From Torymus aiolomorphi (taxonomy: Eukaryota > Arthropoda > Insecta > Hymenoptera > Torymidae): 64,000 bases of DNA. The notes below the pieces were generated by a model. It was not told where the DNA came from, did not search any database, and was given only the letters and a program-made list of their open reading frames with translations. Location of the stretch: positions 263,328,075 to 263,392,074 of the forward strand of contig CM070873.1 of the NCBI GenBank assembly GCA_036365515.1, given 5' to 3'. The position numbers and the translations under genes were made by a program. Shown here one piece after another: positions 1 to 14,164 of this stretch. The number at the start of each line of letters is the position of its first letter. The first letter of the stretch is position 1.

Positions 1-459
1 AGAGGAGGCGAGGCCACGGCAGCGGTGCAATAGTGCAGACTCGAGAGAGCTGGCGAATACCTGTGCGCATCGCACGTATAAACACACACAGGCACAGCTT
101 TACAACCACGAAAGAGAGCTGCGCACATCCTCTACTCCCATCGGCTGCGATATCTCTCTGTCTTTCCTCTTTTGCGCTCGTTCGGTCGTTCCTCCCTTTC
201 TCCCGATAAAATTGCCCATCAGCAGCTCTATACACACACACACACACACACACATACAGCGTTACACACGGCCCGGGTCTCGCGCTAGCTCTTTCTCTCG
301 CGGGCGGCGGGAGGAGGCAGCCTCTCTCGTCGGCCTCGGAAGCGATTTAACACGATTGGCCGGTGGGAATAAACCGGGCAACGCCGCGCATTGGTTCCAT
401 CGGCTCCATTGGCTCGCTCGCCTTCCTTCCGCCCGTCCTTCTCTTGCTCGCTCCTGCTC

Positions 460-464
<5 letters not shown>

Positions 465-509
<45 letters not shown>
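465..509. repeat. (CT)n microsatellite
   Basis: A near-pure CT dinucleotide tract. It generates the Ser-Leu-rich and Arg-Glu-rich open frames around 212-758 on both strands, so those are not genes. Confidence 0.98.
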
Positions 510-512
<3 letters not shown>

Positions 513-2353
513 ACTCCCTCGTTCTCTCCTGTTTGCGCTGCTACACTTGCACGAGAGAGGAAAAGAGAGACGCAGCGGCCTCGATATCGGCGCTCGTCGT
601 CATCGTCGTCGTCGCAGCGTGACGTCCGCCCGAGCACGTTTCTTTGGCGAACGAGCCGCGAAAACTCGTTAAACGTCCGTTCGTTTGTTCGGGCGCGCAC
701 TCTGCGCTCTCTTTCTCTCTTCGTTCTCGCCGAGCTATTTTTCCGTTTCCGCGAATAACGTCGCCCGGCCGGTATAAACGACTACCACGACTACGGCGGC
801 GGCGGCGGCGACGACGATTGAACGACGCCGGGGAAATTGGATGTGTTTGGCTTCGAGCGAACTTTACGAGCGCCGCGGTATAATGAAGATTTCCACCGGG
901 GCGAGGTATTTTTCTCTCCCTCTCTCTCTCTTTCTCTCCTCCGCCAGCGACGAGTTCATCGTCTTCTTATATATATACACCTCCCAGCAGCCCTCGCGCT
1001 TTTCCTTCCTCCCACTCCCTCTCTTTCTCCCTCCATCCCTCAATTTTTTATTAAGGCTGCAAGCTATACGTTAAACGCAATAATTATGCGTGCCTTATAT
1101 CATTAAATTACCCGTCGCGAGGTATATGGAAATTGATTGTTTTCGGGATTCTCCCACGTGTCGAGCCCGCAAGTGCGTAGCACAGTAGCGGCTGCACAGC
1201 CAAGTGGAGGGAGTAATTAAATATTGTGCAGCCGCACGGGTTCAAGGACGCTCCTCTGCTAAGTCTCTCCGATCGCGTATACATACACACGCACACTGGG
1301 AAGGTTTGCTTGCGCTTGTGTAGGGAGGGCTGACTCCTTAATCGAGAGCCTTATCCCCTGTGCGGACGAGCAGCGAAATTATTACACGCCTTAGGCTTTC
1401 ACGAGCAGGGATTGCACGCACCCGCGGGCTGCTGCTGTTGCGGTGGATCGCTCGGCGCCGTGTTTGATTATTGCACGACGCGCGAACGTCCTCCCTCGGA
1501 AATTATCATAACTCAGCGTGGTAATCTACCGCGCGCCGGCGTGTGGCAGAGAGAGAGAGAAACGAATTTTATTCGGATATATTGTGTGCGCGGCCTTGAA
1601 TGAAAGCAACGCGCCGAGTGGTAATGATTTACACCTGAGGCTTATTCGTATCATTGCTGTACGGGTGCGCGGACCCTTCTTTCAATTTTATTGCTCATTC
1701 TGGCCAAGCGAGGAAAAAAGGAAGCTCCGGGGAAGGGCTATTCACACAGAATTCAGGAAAAGGGCAGTGTGCGCGCTGTCTGTGTTTTACGAGGTCTCAA
1801 ATAAGTTTTCAGAAGACTTGGAGGAGGCGGCGGCTCGGAATTTTCATAAAACCGAAAAACTGAAACTTCCAGAAGAAAATAAGGAAAATAGAATTTTTAA
1901 TTAAGTCAACGGGAAAATTTTTCAGGTTTTTGCCCACCCGGGCACATAGTAATTCAAATTTTAATTTTAATTCAGAGGGCGAGCTAATAAAATTAAAAAG
2001 GAATTTTTCGACGTCATACGCCGAGATCTAATTCAAAAAATTTACGTGAGAATGGAAAAGTGGTTTTATAAATAATATACTTTGCGGGCGACTCTTCCAT
2101 ACTAGAACTTACCTAAGATTATATATATATACCTTCGCCGATGATATTAATGAGATATATTTCATATAAATCTCGAGAACGCTATAGTTAATGCGGGCAC
2201 ACTTGTTCCCCCTGCGGAGATGATGAAAAATTCATGAAAACACGCGCATATTACGATTGCCCTCGGCCGCGAGACGCCGGTAGAACTCTTGAGCGCGAAA
2301 ACGGCAAAACACATACCTGGCTTACGAGCGCGAACTCGCGGTCTCTCGTTCGG

Positions 2354-2409
<56 letters not shown>
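2354..2409. repeat. (CT)n microsatellite
   Basis: A pure CT tract of about 56 bp, followed about 100 bp later by a (CAG)n tract at 2510-2533. Neither lies in a credible reading frame. Confidence 0.98.
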
Positions 2410-2411
<2 letters not shown>

Positions 2412-5140
2412 CACGGTAGCAATAGCTCGCCCTCGAAGGAAACTCGATGGGCGCCTCGACGGTTTGTAGGTAGGTTATAGCTACGCGCCGTTTGATAGCA
2501 GCTCTGGCGCAGCAGCAGCAGCAGCAGCAGCAGGTAAAGGCGAAGGCGCGCACTGGCATGCAAGCTTAATACTGGACGAATTGGAATTGAATATTATGCC
2601 GGCCTGAGTAAACACCGCGCTGGGGTTAAGTGAACGAGCGAGCGCGAGAGAGAGATGGAGGAACAGTAGCGGCAGCAGTAACAGCTTCGCTTACTTGTTC
2701 TGGGCACTGCGCTCTCGCTCGAAAATTGTAATTACAACATCGGTAAGTAAATTATAACACAATGCTGGCAGGCTGCACTACTACTCCGCGTGTTTCGTAT
2801 TCGTAAGATAAACACGAGGTGGAAGCTAGCGCGCTCGGATTCGCACTCGCGGACGCCGCCGGTGTATAGCGCGCGCGCAGGAACGAAAGAACAATTAGGA
2901 GAAATCGCCGGGACGAGGGAGTTTGTTGTTAAAATGACCACACGTGTAGCCCTACTCCTGCGCGAAAATTCAAGAAGAACGTTTTCTTTCCTCGCCCCGG
3001 AGCAGCAGTGGTCGACCGTGGATCTTGGATAAACATTTATTTATAACCTTGTACAGTTCTTCGCATTTATAATAGTTGAAGAAAAAATTGAATTTTTTAT
3101 GAATCTTGCATTGTAGCGGAGCGGAGGGCAGTCGTGAGTAACATAAGTTAACGCTCTTTTCATTCAAAATAGAAACTCGAGTGAATATTAAAGCGCCTGC
3201 CCTCGGCGTTATTATATTTTAATTATCGAGTTTTTCTCGCCGCTCTCTCGCTCTCTATAAATGGCCGAGGGAGTACGTGAGTGCGTGCGCGCGTATAAAT
3301 TGAAAAGTCAAGCCGGAAACCGTTTATGAGAACGTATATACTCTGCAGGAATAAGGCTACAGGAGCGCGAAGATAGGCATCTTTATGGACGAGTTGCGCT
3401 GGCAGATGCAGATACGAGATAAACTATATATATCGCGGACGATGCGTGAGTATGTGTGCAACGTGTACATAGAAGGGAACTCTCTCTCTCTCTCTCTCCC
3501 GTCGAAGCCAATCGCGACGTGGGCTCCCCCTCGTTATACACTATACACGCCAGGGGTGAATATCGGCGAATGATTGGTATCGAGGCGCACGCGCGCGGTG
3601 CGCCGGTATATATGCTGCATCTGGCGCACCTGACGGCGCGCGTTCTCACTTTTTCAGCTTATATAGCCTCTCCTTCGCGCCCTAGCGCTCCTTTTCGGCG
3701 CGCGTCTACCCCGCCCCCTTCCTTCGTTTTCCCTTTTTTTCCTTCTTTTTTGGGTCGTCTCCGGCGCTCGCGCGCGCTTCTTCCACCCTCCCCGCACATA
3801 CACACACACACACTTGAGCTCTGGCGCGAGTATAACGTCCGCTCTTTAATGACCATTATTGAAATTTTACTGCCTCTTAATTGGAAAGTAATGGCAGGTT
3901 TCGCCGGCGGGCATCTCGCACGCTTGCACTCTATCTCTCTCTCTCGGTCTCGTTCTCGTTAGTGGAAGAAAACGCTCCGCACGCATATACTTTGTCGTTA
4001 AATGAGTGCGGGTGTGCGCGTCATGCCATGGGAAGAGGAGTCCGCGGGCGAAATTAGTCCCATGATTTGTAACGAAACTTTATGGAAAGTCGATGTTATT
4101 GCGCCGCGGTAGGTGCTGCTGCTGCTGCTGCTGCTGTACGCCGCCCCCTTCTATACTGGATCGGGCTTTTTCCGGTTTTACGGCGCGAATTTGCATTCCC
4201 GTATAAATTACAAAAGCTGATAGAATATTCAGAATTTATTAACAATTATGCGCGAGTTGAAATTAACTTTTTGCCCCTATAGCGAGAGAAAACACATGTA
4301 TTATGGCGCTTTTAATTTGAATGTAAATAGCTCCAATACAAACATTACTTCTCAAAATTTCTATTCAATACAGCGAGCGCGCATATGTATATAATTTTCA
4401 ATTATGTCCAACGTACTCTTGTAAAATATCGGTTATATCCGCCCGACGGCGAAGGAAAAAGGCTTAGTAAGTAATGTATATACAACTTACTCGAGCCTGA
4501 AGGACTCATCGAAATTCAGAAAAGAAACACGCGCACCCGCACATAGGTGCAAAGTAGAAATGGCAATAAAGGAAGAGGCGGCGGAGTGAATAGCCTTGTC
4601 CACTTATGCGCGAGTCGCGACGCTCGAGCGACTCTCTTTCTCTCTTTGAACGGAATTTCGAGGCGACATCTGCATCGTCGTCGTCTCCGACGTTTCCTCC
4701 TCGTTCGTCTTTCACCCTTGCAATGGTCAAACGGCTGAGCGAGGCCGATGTATATGTATATACATGCGTGATCCTCGGTCTTATACTTGGCAGCGAGTTA
4801 CACGAGACTTGCGTGCCGACGCGCGCGGCTCACCGTCAGGGGTGAGCGCACACGACATACGGCCAGAGGGCTCGCTCGCTCGCTCACTCGCTCAAAGTGC
4901 AGTCGTGTTCCTTTCAGACTCGCGAGCAAGCGCGCACGTGCGTAATGCCAATATATGACAATCGAATGGCTCGGCAGTAGCTATTGATCTCAATTGCGAC
5001 TTTCCTGCCTGCCCTTTCATTGCGAATTAAAGAATCCGATTGAATGCGTCTACTGACTACCGCTCGCTCGCTCGCTCGCTCACGTTCCATGCGGCTATAA
5101 ATTCTTCTGTTTTCATTGATTTTTATTGACTCGGGTCTTT

Positions 5141-7293
5141 CAACTGACAATTAATTGAATAGATGTTTGCGAAATTTAGATTTAATGCTGAAGAGATAAT
5201 TTACTGGAGGGTTGGAAAATTGGCTGAATTTTATATTTTTAATTAAATTAATTCTTTCTTTCTTTGTATTTAAAGTAATGGTAATAATAATTTTAATATA
5301 AACATATTTTCTTCATTATCATTCTAAATTATCGCAGGAATAAATTAAGCTAAAAACAGTTGATTATTTTAATTAAAAATTTAACCTTATTTACAATATA
5401 ACTAACATTTTTTAATTTCTGTTATTTCTATACTTTTTCCTTAAATTACATTATTTTGGTCTTACTGATTCCTAATAAAATTTATAGTCGAAACCATATC
5501 TCAAACGAATTTCCCCTTTTTGACGTTTTTATGTTTTCGTAGGAAATAATTTACAATTCTCTCGCACGACGCTTATACACACTGTCAGATCATAAAAGCG
5601 GGTAATTCGGAATAAATTGCTTATCAAGTAGGTATAAAATATTCAATATCTCTGTTAAATATCTATTTACCCGCCATAGTCATCGGCCAGGTGGCGGTGG
5701 TGTAACGGTTATCTCGGAAAAATCAAACTCAAATGTCTCCCTAACTCGCAAGAATTCACGCTCGAGTTCGAAGGAACGGATCGAGCGCGCGGGCACGATA
5801 TGGCGTCCGGACGGGCAGGCAGGCGGCATTCGACTCGCTTGAAAGGAGCCCCGGAGGAGATATCCGCAGAGCGCAGGTACCACCCATCGATAATTAATAC
5901 TTCAACTCGTTTCGGCTGGTGCCTCCTAATTGACAATCGCCATTAGTTCCGGACGATAAAGTTCCACCTCAATTGCAATGGGGCCCCGCGCGGATGCCGC
6001 GCGAGCGTCCTCTCTTCTTATTCTCCTTGCACAATTGACTTCGGCCCGTTTCCAAGACCATGTCAATGTGATATACGATTCGATTTAACTCTAATTAAAA
6101 GTCGATTTTCTCGAAGGAACCGACAGGTTTCCGGATCATCAACGGGGAAGGAGGAGGCCCGGCCTTTGCCTTTAATAGGCCCTCATTTGTTCTGTTTCAG
6201 GGGACTTTTGTTTTCCTCTCACAGGAAGCGCCTCTGCCGGCATTATTAGCTGCGGCGTTGAAAAGTCAAATAACGACGTAACCGTTCGTGTGCTACTTTG
6301 CTTTCTCACAGTTGTGAGGAGACAAATGTCTCGGATCAGTCGATTCCTTATACTTTTTCGAATAATTGAAGGTGTGCGTGGTACAGGACGGTATAATTAT
6401 TCTAAGAATAAGATCGTATATACAATAAGTATACACATTAAAACTCGGATCCGATAAGCAAACTGTGTACTGTATAAATCGTGAGAACTGCTGTACTTTT
6501 GAATTTAAACACATTCGACGACAGGCGTACTACAACAACTGTTCGGAAAAAATACTTTCCATATTATTTGCAGTTTTATTTTTATTAAAATTAATTGAAG
6601 ACTTTTCCTACCACAGGAAGGTGAAAATTAGACGAGCCAGGGTCGACTGTATATCGCACGTGTGGCTTAAAATCCCGTGCCTAAAACAATCGAAAGCGCG
6701 CGGTGGGGGGTGAGCGGGGGCGCGTTGCAATAATTCGCTCCGCTCGCGCCTGAAAATTCGTCGCGTCGTTCCCGCAGGGCCATTAACTTCTGGTAACGTG
6801 CGAAAACGGCAGTAAATTTCGACGGAAGTAATGGATGCCGAGCTTTAAGGATGTACAACGGGAGTCCCGCGCTCTGCCAGCGGTCCCCTTATATTCGGGG
6901 GGCCACCGTCGCGCCACCGTAAGAATGTGTAGTAATACACTTCGCTCACACCCCCTCCCTCCTCCCTGCCTTCGTTCGAACTATACACGCGAAGCTCGAA
7001 GGAAAAGGGGTAAGCAGTAAGCCGCCGGCGTAACGCTGGCTCCTACGGCCGTCGCCGCCGCATAAACATAAATTATCAGCTGGTAATTACAAGATACGGG
7101 CCCACTCTCTCCCTCTCTCACTATAGCGCGTTCACGTTCTCCCGGCTTCCTTCATTCGTTCCTTCCGTCCTTACAAGCCGACGCTTATAATGAGGAGCGT
7201 AAGAGGGTAAGTAACCCCCCCTTCCACTTTCTTTCGCCCCGCGCTCACCCCCTCTTTTCGTTTTACACCACCCGGCCCCTACGCTGGAGGAGA

Positions 7294-7349
<56 letters not shown>

Positions 7350-8030
7350 CGCGTTTGCACGCGCTGCACGAAACTCGCGACTTCTAATTGTTATATACAT
7401 TCCATTAGGCTAATTGCCGAATTAAGACTTCTGCGCGCGAAAGAGGAAGTTCGAACCGGGAATACGTATATTGGATGGGAAACCAGTCGCGGTAAACATG
7501 CTCCCGATAATTTGCCCGCCCAATTACCCAAATCATTATTATTATTATTATTACTATCCTCTGGCCTTACTCTTCGATTCACCACTTTAGTTCTAGTTCA
7601 AATAATCTCTTATAATAAATATTTAAATAATAAACTTGGGTATGGTAACATCAATAGTTGAATAAGTATTTGAATTATTTATTTATATTAATTAATGTTA
7701 AGGAATAATTTATTAAACATCATAATTATACAGTAAACTCTTAAAGACGTAGATTAAGTTACATGTATATAGGTCTGACGAATAAATTAAAAATTAATCT
7801 CATGCACTATGAACAATATCTGCTATAATTCATCCTATATAGTTCAAACATAATACCTTATCGAGCAATTTATAGTTCAAAATATTGTTCAACTTTAAAG
7901 TAGAAATTGGTATAAAATCATGATTTCCGTTAAAAAAATATATTTCCAATTTCCTCTTCCGTATTTATCTTCAATTTGTAATCTCTCTCGTGGCTACAAA
8001 TTCCCCAGCGAAAATAAATAATCAGAGATA
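5141..8030. other. Non-coding DNA with two AT-rich blocks
   Basis: AT-rich low-complexity sequence at 5141-5680 and 7590-8000 flanks CpG-rich sequence at 5681-7580. A (GA)n tract lies at 7297-7347 and an (ATT)n run near 7533-7552. I see no homology to a coding gene, no RNA gene and no transposon ends. The 60-90 codon frames here have no recognisable motif. Confidence 0.65.
7297..7347. repeat. (GA)n microsatellite
   Basis: A pure GA tract of about 51 bp on the plus strand. Overlapping frames are repeat translations. Confidence 0.98.
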
Positions 8031-10625
8031 GCGTCTCATGTAAATACTCCCGCGCGCTGCTGCCGCCTTGAATCGATGACACTGTAAGTCTTGAGGAAAT
8101 AAAGGGCGCCTCACGCTACCGCGCAGGTATCAGCTCCCTCTTTCCCGCCACTAAAGCACCACCGAGAGAGAGTGAGAGAGAGGGAGAAGCTACCGCGCGT
8201 CGAAATCGGTAAACGCGAGGAGGAATCCTCGCTATCGCAAAAACAATTAATGCCCGTTAAAAGAAATCCGTGATTTACGGGGGCCGTGCAGCGCGCTCGC
8301 GGGGTTCGGCTCGTTCGAGATAACGCCTGAACCCCTTCTTAGCCCCCGACTTAACAAGCGAGCTTACCGGCACGCGGCATTTTACCTCTTGCCTCCTTTC
8401 GTTTCGTATATATACATTGTGCCACAACGCCGCGCGAGCCATCTTTCCTAGAGAAGAGAGAAAGAGAAAGAGAGAGCGTCCGCAAGCCCTGCGCCGAGAG
8501 CTTGCACTTAACGAGTGCCAAAGCTGACCCATTCGTCTTTCGCGCGCAACTGCGCGCTCGCGGCATTCTTCTATGTATATAGATAAAGCGGAGGCGTGAC
8601 TTGAGCTTGCTCTCGATCACGCGCGCTCTCGCGACAATTAGGGATCGTTACGGCGTGGATCCTTCCGGACTTTTCCGGAAGGAATTAGCTGCGGTTGGTG
8701 TCGTTAAAAATGTCTCTTTCTCCTCATCGCCTTGATTATTCTTCTAAATACTTTGATTGTTTATTCAGTTATACACATTTTGATATCGTTATTAATTCTT
8801 AATTTCCTTATAATTGCAATCATTCGTGTCCACTTACGTCTATCCACTTTCACTTCCGCTCCCTTATGATCAATTAGAAGAACCGTAATTAAGAATATTG
8901 GTCGACATGCATTGACGTTGATGCTCCTTCGGCGGGGGGGGGGGGGACGTTCGCTCGCCTGACGAATGATTCGGCACACGCGGAGTTTTGACATAAAGAG
9001 AAATAGAGAGAGCGGGTAATGGTAACGAATGTCTTACGGGCGTGCGCGTACGCGAGCGAGCGCCGCGTTATAGCCATTAGCGGGTAATTAGAAACAGATG
9101 CCGAGCGAATCTTTTAAGATGAAGCATAACCTTAATTTATAAAGCGCGATTATTCAACGCGGGAGAACGTGGGACGCGCCATGCATCGGCGCCACCTTCG
9201 AAACAAAAGTTTTAATTATTTATTAGCCGGGACACGCGGGAGGACACCCATTGTCTCTTTCTCTTGCCTCTTGAAAGTGCTCCTTAAAACTTTTATGTGC
9301 ACGCTTAAATCTCCGAAAAATATTTTTAACCATAAGCAAGATATTCCCTTCTCCAGAGAGAAAATTCGTTATTACAAATTTTCGCAACAATAATAATTAA
9401 CATCAGATACACGTAAGTGAGCAAAACGAAAATAGTAGGGTAGTTCCATTATTATTATCGAAAGTACGGAGCAACAACAGCTGGAAAAAAGTGCTGAGCG
9501 CAGCGGTGGCGGCGGCGGCGGCGGATTGACGTGGTGCGGCTCTGCTGCATGGGGCTCTCTGCCGTCCGGCAGAAAGAGCTCGATTATGCTTGGCCGCACC
9601 CTCCTTGCGTGGGCCGCCGGATGTGACAGTCGCTCGCTTTAATTACTCACGCGCATATATATCCCGACGCGACTGGTCTAAAGTGCAACATACTCAATTC
9701 AAGACGATTCGAGCGAGGTAATTGAGTCGCAGAATTATCGACGTCTCCGAGACATTCGTTTGCTGGACAAAGGGACCAGGAGCGTGATGTGGTTAAATTG
9801 AATGCTATTATTTCTTGGAAGAACATTTTTTTAACACTTTTAGTACTGATTTAAATACTATCTTGATAAATATTCAAATAGTGTATTGAGTAACTTATAT
9901 AAAATAAACAAGAATTATATATAAGAAGTTATTTAATTTTTTTAATGTCTGCGCTGACATGTGTGATGAAATGTTAATGGACAGAAAAAATATGTCTATT
10001 TGAAATAGGCAATCACCTCTCGCTTCCGCGGCGTAAATCAATATAAAGATAGGTGCTAATTACCATAACTGTAAGACAAACAAAAGCCTTAACAACCTAT
10101 AAATTCTTCGGAGGAAATCTCGCTTCAGCGCGTGTTCGCGCGTGAACATTAGAGCCGAGACAGCGGAGCAGAAATACGAGGCTGTGAAGGGTGCGCGTAA
10201 TGGCACATACAGCAGAAGCAGCAGCAGCGAGTGTACATACATACACAGCGGTTCTTCGGTCCATAGATCAATGGCTGGCAATTATTGTAAGTTCATTAGA
10301 GTTCGGGCTTTCCTTTCTCTCGCGCGCTCTCGCCTACTCTCTTATACACACATACCTTCTCCTTTCTTCCTCTCGTTGGAGAATCTTCCTCAGTACCACG
10401 AATGAACATCCGCGGCCTCTCCCCTGGATGCAAAGTATATATATCTTGTAGCACGCGGGCGCTTGCGAGGAAGACGCTCGCGTTCGCCGTCGCTCTCTCC
10501 TCCCCAGTCGCCGCGCCTCTCTCTCTCTCTCTCTCTCTCAAGGAGTCGAAATTGCGACATTCCGAGGGAGCGAAGCGCCGAAACTATTTGACTCCGTAAT
10601 TTGCGATTGTAGTTTATTGCGGATG

Positions 10626-10660
<35 letters not shown>

Positions 10661-13019
10661 AAGACGTAAGAGAAGGAGAGTATACGCATGCGCAATAAGG
10701 CAGGCTCGAGCGAAGACGAGATTTTCGCGCGCGTGTGCGGCCAATCCCCGGACTCACGAGTTTACATTCCGTAGCTGCGAAACTCGGCGCGCCTTGATAA
10801 TGTAAGTTCAAATTGTTTTGAACGTGTACGCTCGCTGCGAAGGAGCTACTGCTACTGACCCATCCGAGAAAGCAGTGATGCGGATAATAATGATACGTTC
10901 CTGCTCTCTCCTAGCATTGTTTTTCGAGAGGTTATTTTATTAGCGATCTAGCAAGTGAGCACGGAAAAAGTCCGGGAGGGAGATCTGAAGCGGGCCGCGA
11001 TGATAAGGAAAAACAAAGATATAAATAATGAGAGAGCGAGTGAGGGGATGGCGCGGAGAATGGGCGCGAGAATGAGAAAACAAGCCAACAAAAATTTCAA
11101 TCAGCAAAATGCGTTACATATTCATATTCCCGAGACGTGGCGAGGCAAGGCGCGAAAGACACGGGGGTGTACGCGCGCGTGTGTGTAAGAGACGGGCCTG
11201 AGCCCTAGAGTTCTGCGATGCTCGTAAATAAAATAAGTTATAGCCCGCCGAATTGTAGACAGCCGTATCTCTCACACGCACCGTCCCGCCGGCTTAAGTG
11301 TAAGTGCGCCAAAGAGTCTCGAATGCGCGGCCGAGAGGCGCGAGGGGGAAAGAGAGCGAGAGAGAGAGAGAGAAAGAGACTTTATAAGAGCCGGAGAATC
11401 GCCGGAGAACAGCGATGACATAAGTCACGGGGCGGCGGAGCCGTTGCCATAAGCGAATGAAAAATGCCGTGAGAATTTCGTATTTATTGGCCCGGGCCAA
11501 TCTCCCTCTTTCTCGCGCTCCCGCCCTCTCATTGAATATACGCGCGGGCAATTCGCGCGCGAGAGCGGCTGAGTAATTCGAGGCCAAGAGTTAATGCCGC
11601 TAATGATGAGGGCGCAATAAACCGGGCGGGGGCGGCTAAAGGGTTTTAAGGCCCGTTCTCTCGCTCGCGCTCGAATTGACTTTGCGCGCGGTGTCGGACA
11701 CAGACGTACTTAAAACTTACAAGATTATGATCCATTGGGTAATCCTCAAAGCGCTTTGCGCCTCGCAAATTGCAACTACGGTGGCACCGCCGACGCCGCC
11801 ACCGCCGTCGCGATAATTGTCGTGCGCGCGCCTCGTGTAATGACAATTTTCATCGTGTCGTCAGCCGCGTGCCTGCAGTTCGGCAGACAGGTATAATTGG
11901 CCCGAGCGGCGTTGCAGCCACCGCGGGAGAGCGAAAGACGGGGCGCGAGTAGGGCGAGAAAGAGAGAGAGAGAGAGACGTCGTCGAGACGTCGTCATCGG
12001 CCCGCTCTCTTCCCGCAGCCACTCTACTGGCAGTCTGTACGTGAGGGCACGTCGTTTTCATCCCGCAAAATTGCTACTCCAGTTACTCAAACTGCCCGCA
12101 CAAAATTCGGCTTGCCCAACCGGCCCCCGGCTCTGCCACCTTCTCACCTCGATATAGTATTAATGATGACATTAGCGCGGCCGGCCTGACGCAACTGCCC
12201 GCGTATTATAATTAAGTAAAGCCATTTACGCCGTTTAAATGAAAACTGCGCCGCCACCGCCGCGATAATAATGGACAAATTAGTTGTTGCAAAACTGCGA
12301 GAGCTGGCGATGAAACGCGCCTGTCTCTCTCTTTCCATTATAATTTTTCTCCGAAAGGCTTTCGGGTGCTAGCAGCGCTCGCTCGCCCGCTCGCCATTTT
12401 TCCTCCCTTCATCCATGAAAATCTTCTTTTCCGGCCCGTTTATTCGCAAACGAGTGCTCGCGAATACTGGGCGCGCGCTATACTGGGACTTACGCGCCGC
12501 GTTCAGCTGCTGTTGCTGCTGCTGCTGCTGCTCTTCGTCGCAATAAATAATAAATAATTCTTAAAGCAGTCGCCTATGCATCATCATGTCATTCCGCGGG
12601 CGCGAGATGCCGCGCGCGCTCTGCCGACGCGACGGAAAATTTATCGATGCTAATTTTCCGACGCGTTCGCGTTCTCGCCTCGCTCTCTCTCTCTCTCTCT
12701 CTTCGTCTCCTCGAGCTCTCTCGCACTCTCGCCTACGTCACGAAAAAGAAATTGTATATTTCTCCCAGAGCCGGTGTACACTTTCCTTCGAATGCGCGTG
12801 CCCCGATCCCCCCTTACATTTAAAAAATACGATATTTTGTATGCTTCGCTATTAGACGTGAATCACTCCGAGTGACGTGTATAATTTATTCGGATATGCT
12901 ATATGGCACACCGTAATATTTTTAAAATGATTCTTATTTATTTATTCATTAAATTTATTTTAAAACTTACCCGATTTGAAAAATGTAGTTACCGCCCGCG
13001 TAAAAAAATTTTATTATCG
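8031..13019. other. CpG-rich non-coding DNA with microsatellites
   Basis: No gene is supportable. Contents: a short perfect hairpin at 8661-8682, a G homopolymer near 8935-8946, (CT)n at 10517-10539 and 10628-10656, (GCT)n at 12514-12532, and AT-rich pockets at about 9780-10000 and 12840-13020. All frames are short and dominated by Arg, Ser or Leu repeats. Possible regulatory role cannot be judged from sequence alone. Confidence 0.65.
8661..8682. repeat. Short GC-rich perfect hairpin
   Basis: Two 9-bp arms, CCTTCCGGA and its reverse complement, surround a 4-base loop (CTTT). It stands alone in non-coding DNA with no downstream U-run. A chance inverted repeat is possible. Confidence 0.6.
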
Positions 13020-13310
13020 ATATATATATATGTGCAATATATCGGTCTCTCCGGCGCCTGAGCGAAATATTGGCCATAGTATTCCCCATATAATTGCTAT
13101 ATAAATTCTTATTTATATATAGCTCCAAGAATAAGAAATATGGGCCACATTATGAACGTTATATGGAAAATAGTATAGTCAATATATGGCTCGGGTGCTG
13201 GAGCGACATATATTGCCCATACATCCGATGTATGGCCCATATGATGCCCATATATTACTCATATTCTGAGCAATATATTGGCCACTTAATCTTTTTTTGC
13301 GCGGGCGATA
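13020..13310. repeat. Degenerate copy of the ATATGGG palindromic module
   Basis: This stretch has the same order of motifs as the large palindrome at 24890-25690: a GGCGCCTGAGC-like segment, CCATAGTATTCCCCATAT, then repeated CCATATATTGCCCATA-type motifs. It ends in a T-run followed by GCGCGGGC, matching the T-run plus GCGCAGG at 25680-25695. Its left half aligns with the left arm of that palindrome and its right half with the right arm, so it looks like a shortened, decayed copy. I see no coding potential. It lies just outside the CACTN-ended element at 13369. Confidence 0.55.
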
Positions 13311-13368
13311 ACTACACAAAACTTTGTATTAAAAACAGCATAGATAGTTTTTAGAAATTATGAATACA

Positions 13369-14164
13369 CACTCAGAAAACGATATTTCTGTACCAACGAG
13401 AATCTGCCTGTCGGAGGAGGATTTTCAGTTAAAAATAGGGCCAAGAGAATATCTTATTCCTATGGAAGGAGGAATATCCGCTTGGTTCAATGTCGCATCT
13501 CGATAAAAGGAATTCCTCCCGTATATATAATAATTATTAACAAAAAAATAAATAAATAATTAATGTAAAAATAAAATTGTTATACATGAATAAAAAGACT
13601 TTAGTTATTTTAAATATTTATATAGTAGTCCTAGTGTTATCTGTTATCAGTAAAACTTGTCATACACTGCAATTTAATGATATTAATGATAAAATGTTAC
13701 ACTCACACACACAGATAATAAATGATAACAACTATTTATAAAGAACAAGAATGTAATTTATTCAAGATCATAAACACAAAAGATTAAACGTATTATCAAC
13801 AAGCTCTCGAATCAACTAAACTGAAAAACTAAATCGAGTCGAGAATAAGAAACTAATCGCTTAGCAACGCTTTCGTTCTTCTCATGTTCGATTACAACAA
13901 GCCAATACAAAACAATATTTATAAAATAGATTTTTGGGAACCTAAGACCCAAAATATCATTCCTCCATTACTGACACATAATATTCTTGTAATAAAACGT
14001 AAAATTCTCCCCCTGCAGGAGGATTGGCCTCCTATAACAGAAGAAGATCACGGTTCCTGTAGTTGAATTACGATTCAACCGCGCGGGAGGATGTCCTTTT
14101 TATTGCAGGAAGATTTTTCCGGGAGGAATTTTATTTTGGTACCGGAGGATCGTTTTTCTGAGTG
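13369..14164. mobile_element. Non-autonomous CACTA-like element (CACTCAG ends)
   Basis: The left end CACTCAGAAAACGAT and right end ATCGTTTTTCTGAGTG are inverted copies, differing by one A in the homopolymer, and continue as a poorer match to GGTACC. The dinucleotide CA flanks both ends (13367-13368 and 14165-14166), consistent with a 2-bp target duplication. Short GGAGGA/TCCTCC motifs recur near both ends. An internal AT-rich stretch near 13530-13590 resembles 25085-25160 inside a related element. There is no transposase. CACTN ends with 2-3-bp duplications are typical of the CACTA/EnSpm (CMC) superfamily, so that assignment is an inference. Confidence 0.7.

Larger units (their letters stand above)
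1..5140. other. CpG-rich non-coding DNA with microsatellites
   Basis: I see no supportable gene. The DNA is CpG-rich with frequent GCGC runs and scattered AT-rich pockets (about 1880-2170, 3020-3240 and 4260-4440). Simple repeats: (CA)n 232-253, (CT)n 465-509, (CT)n 2354-2409, (CAG)n 2510-2533, (GCT)n 4113-4136. Open frames across these tracts translate to Ser-Leu or Arg-Glu runs and are artefacts of the repeats. TATAAAT-like strings (for example near 3255 and 3293) occur but have no coding context. It could be intergenic, intronic or cis-regulatory DNA of a neighbouring gene. Confidence 0.7.

Noticed and set aside
212..758. Several overlapping 90-136-codon frames rich in Ser-Leu or Arg-Glu
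   Set aside because: They are translations of the (CT)n tract at 465-509 on both strands; the same holds around 2354, 7297, 26351, 27455, 30240, 44518, 49178 and 51205.
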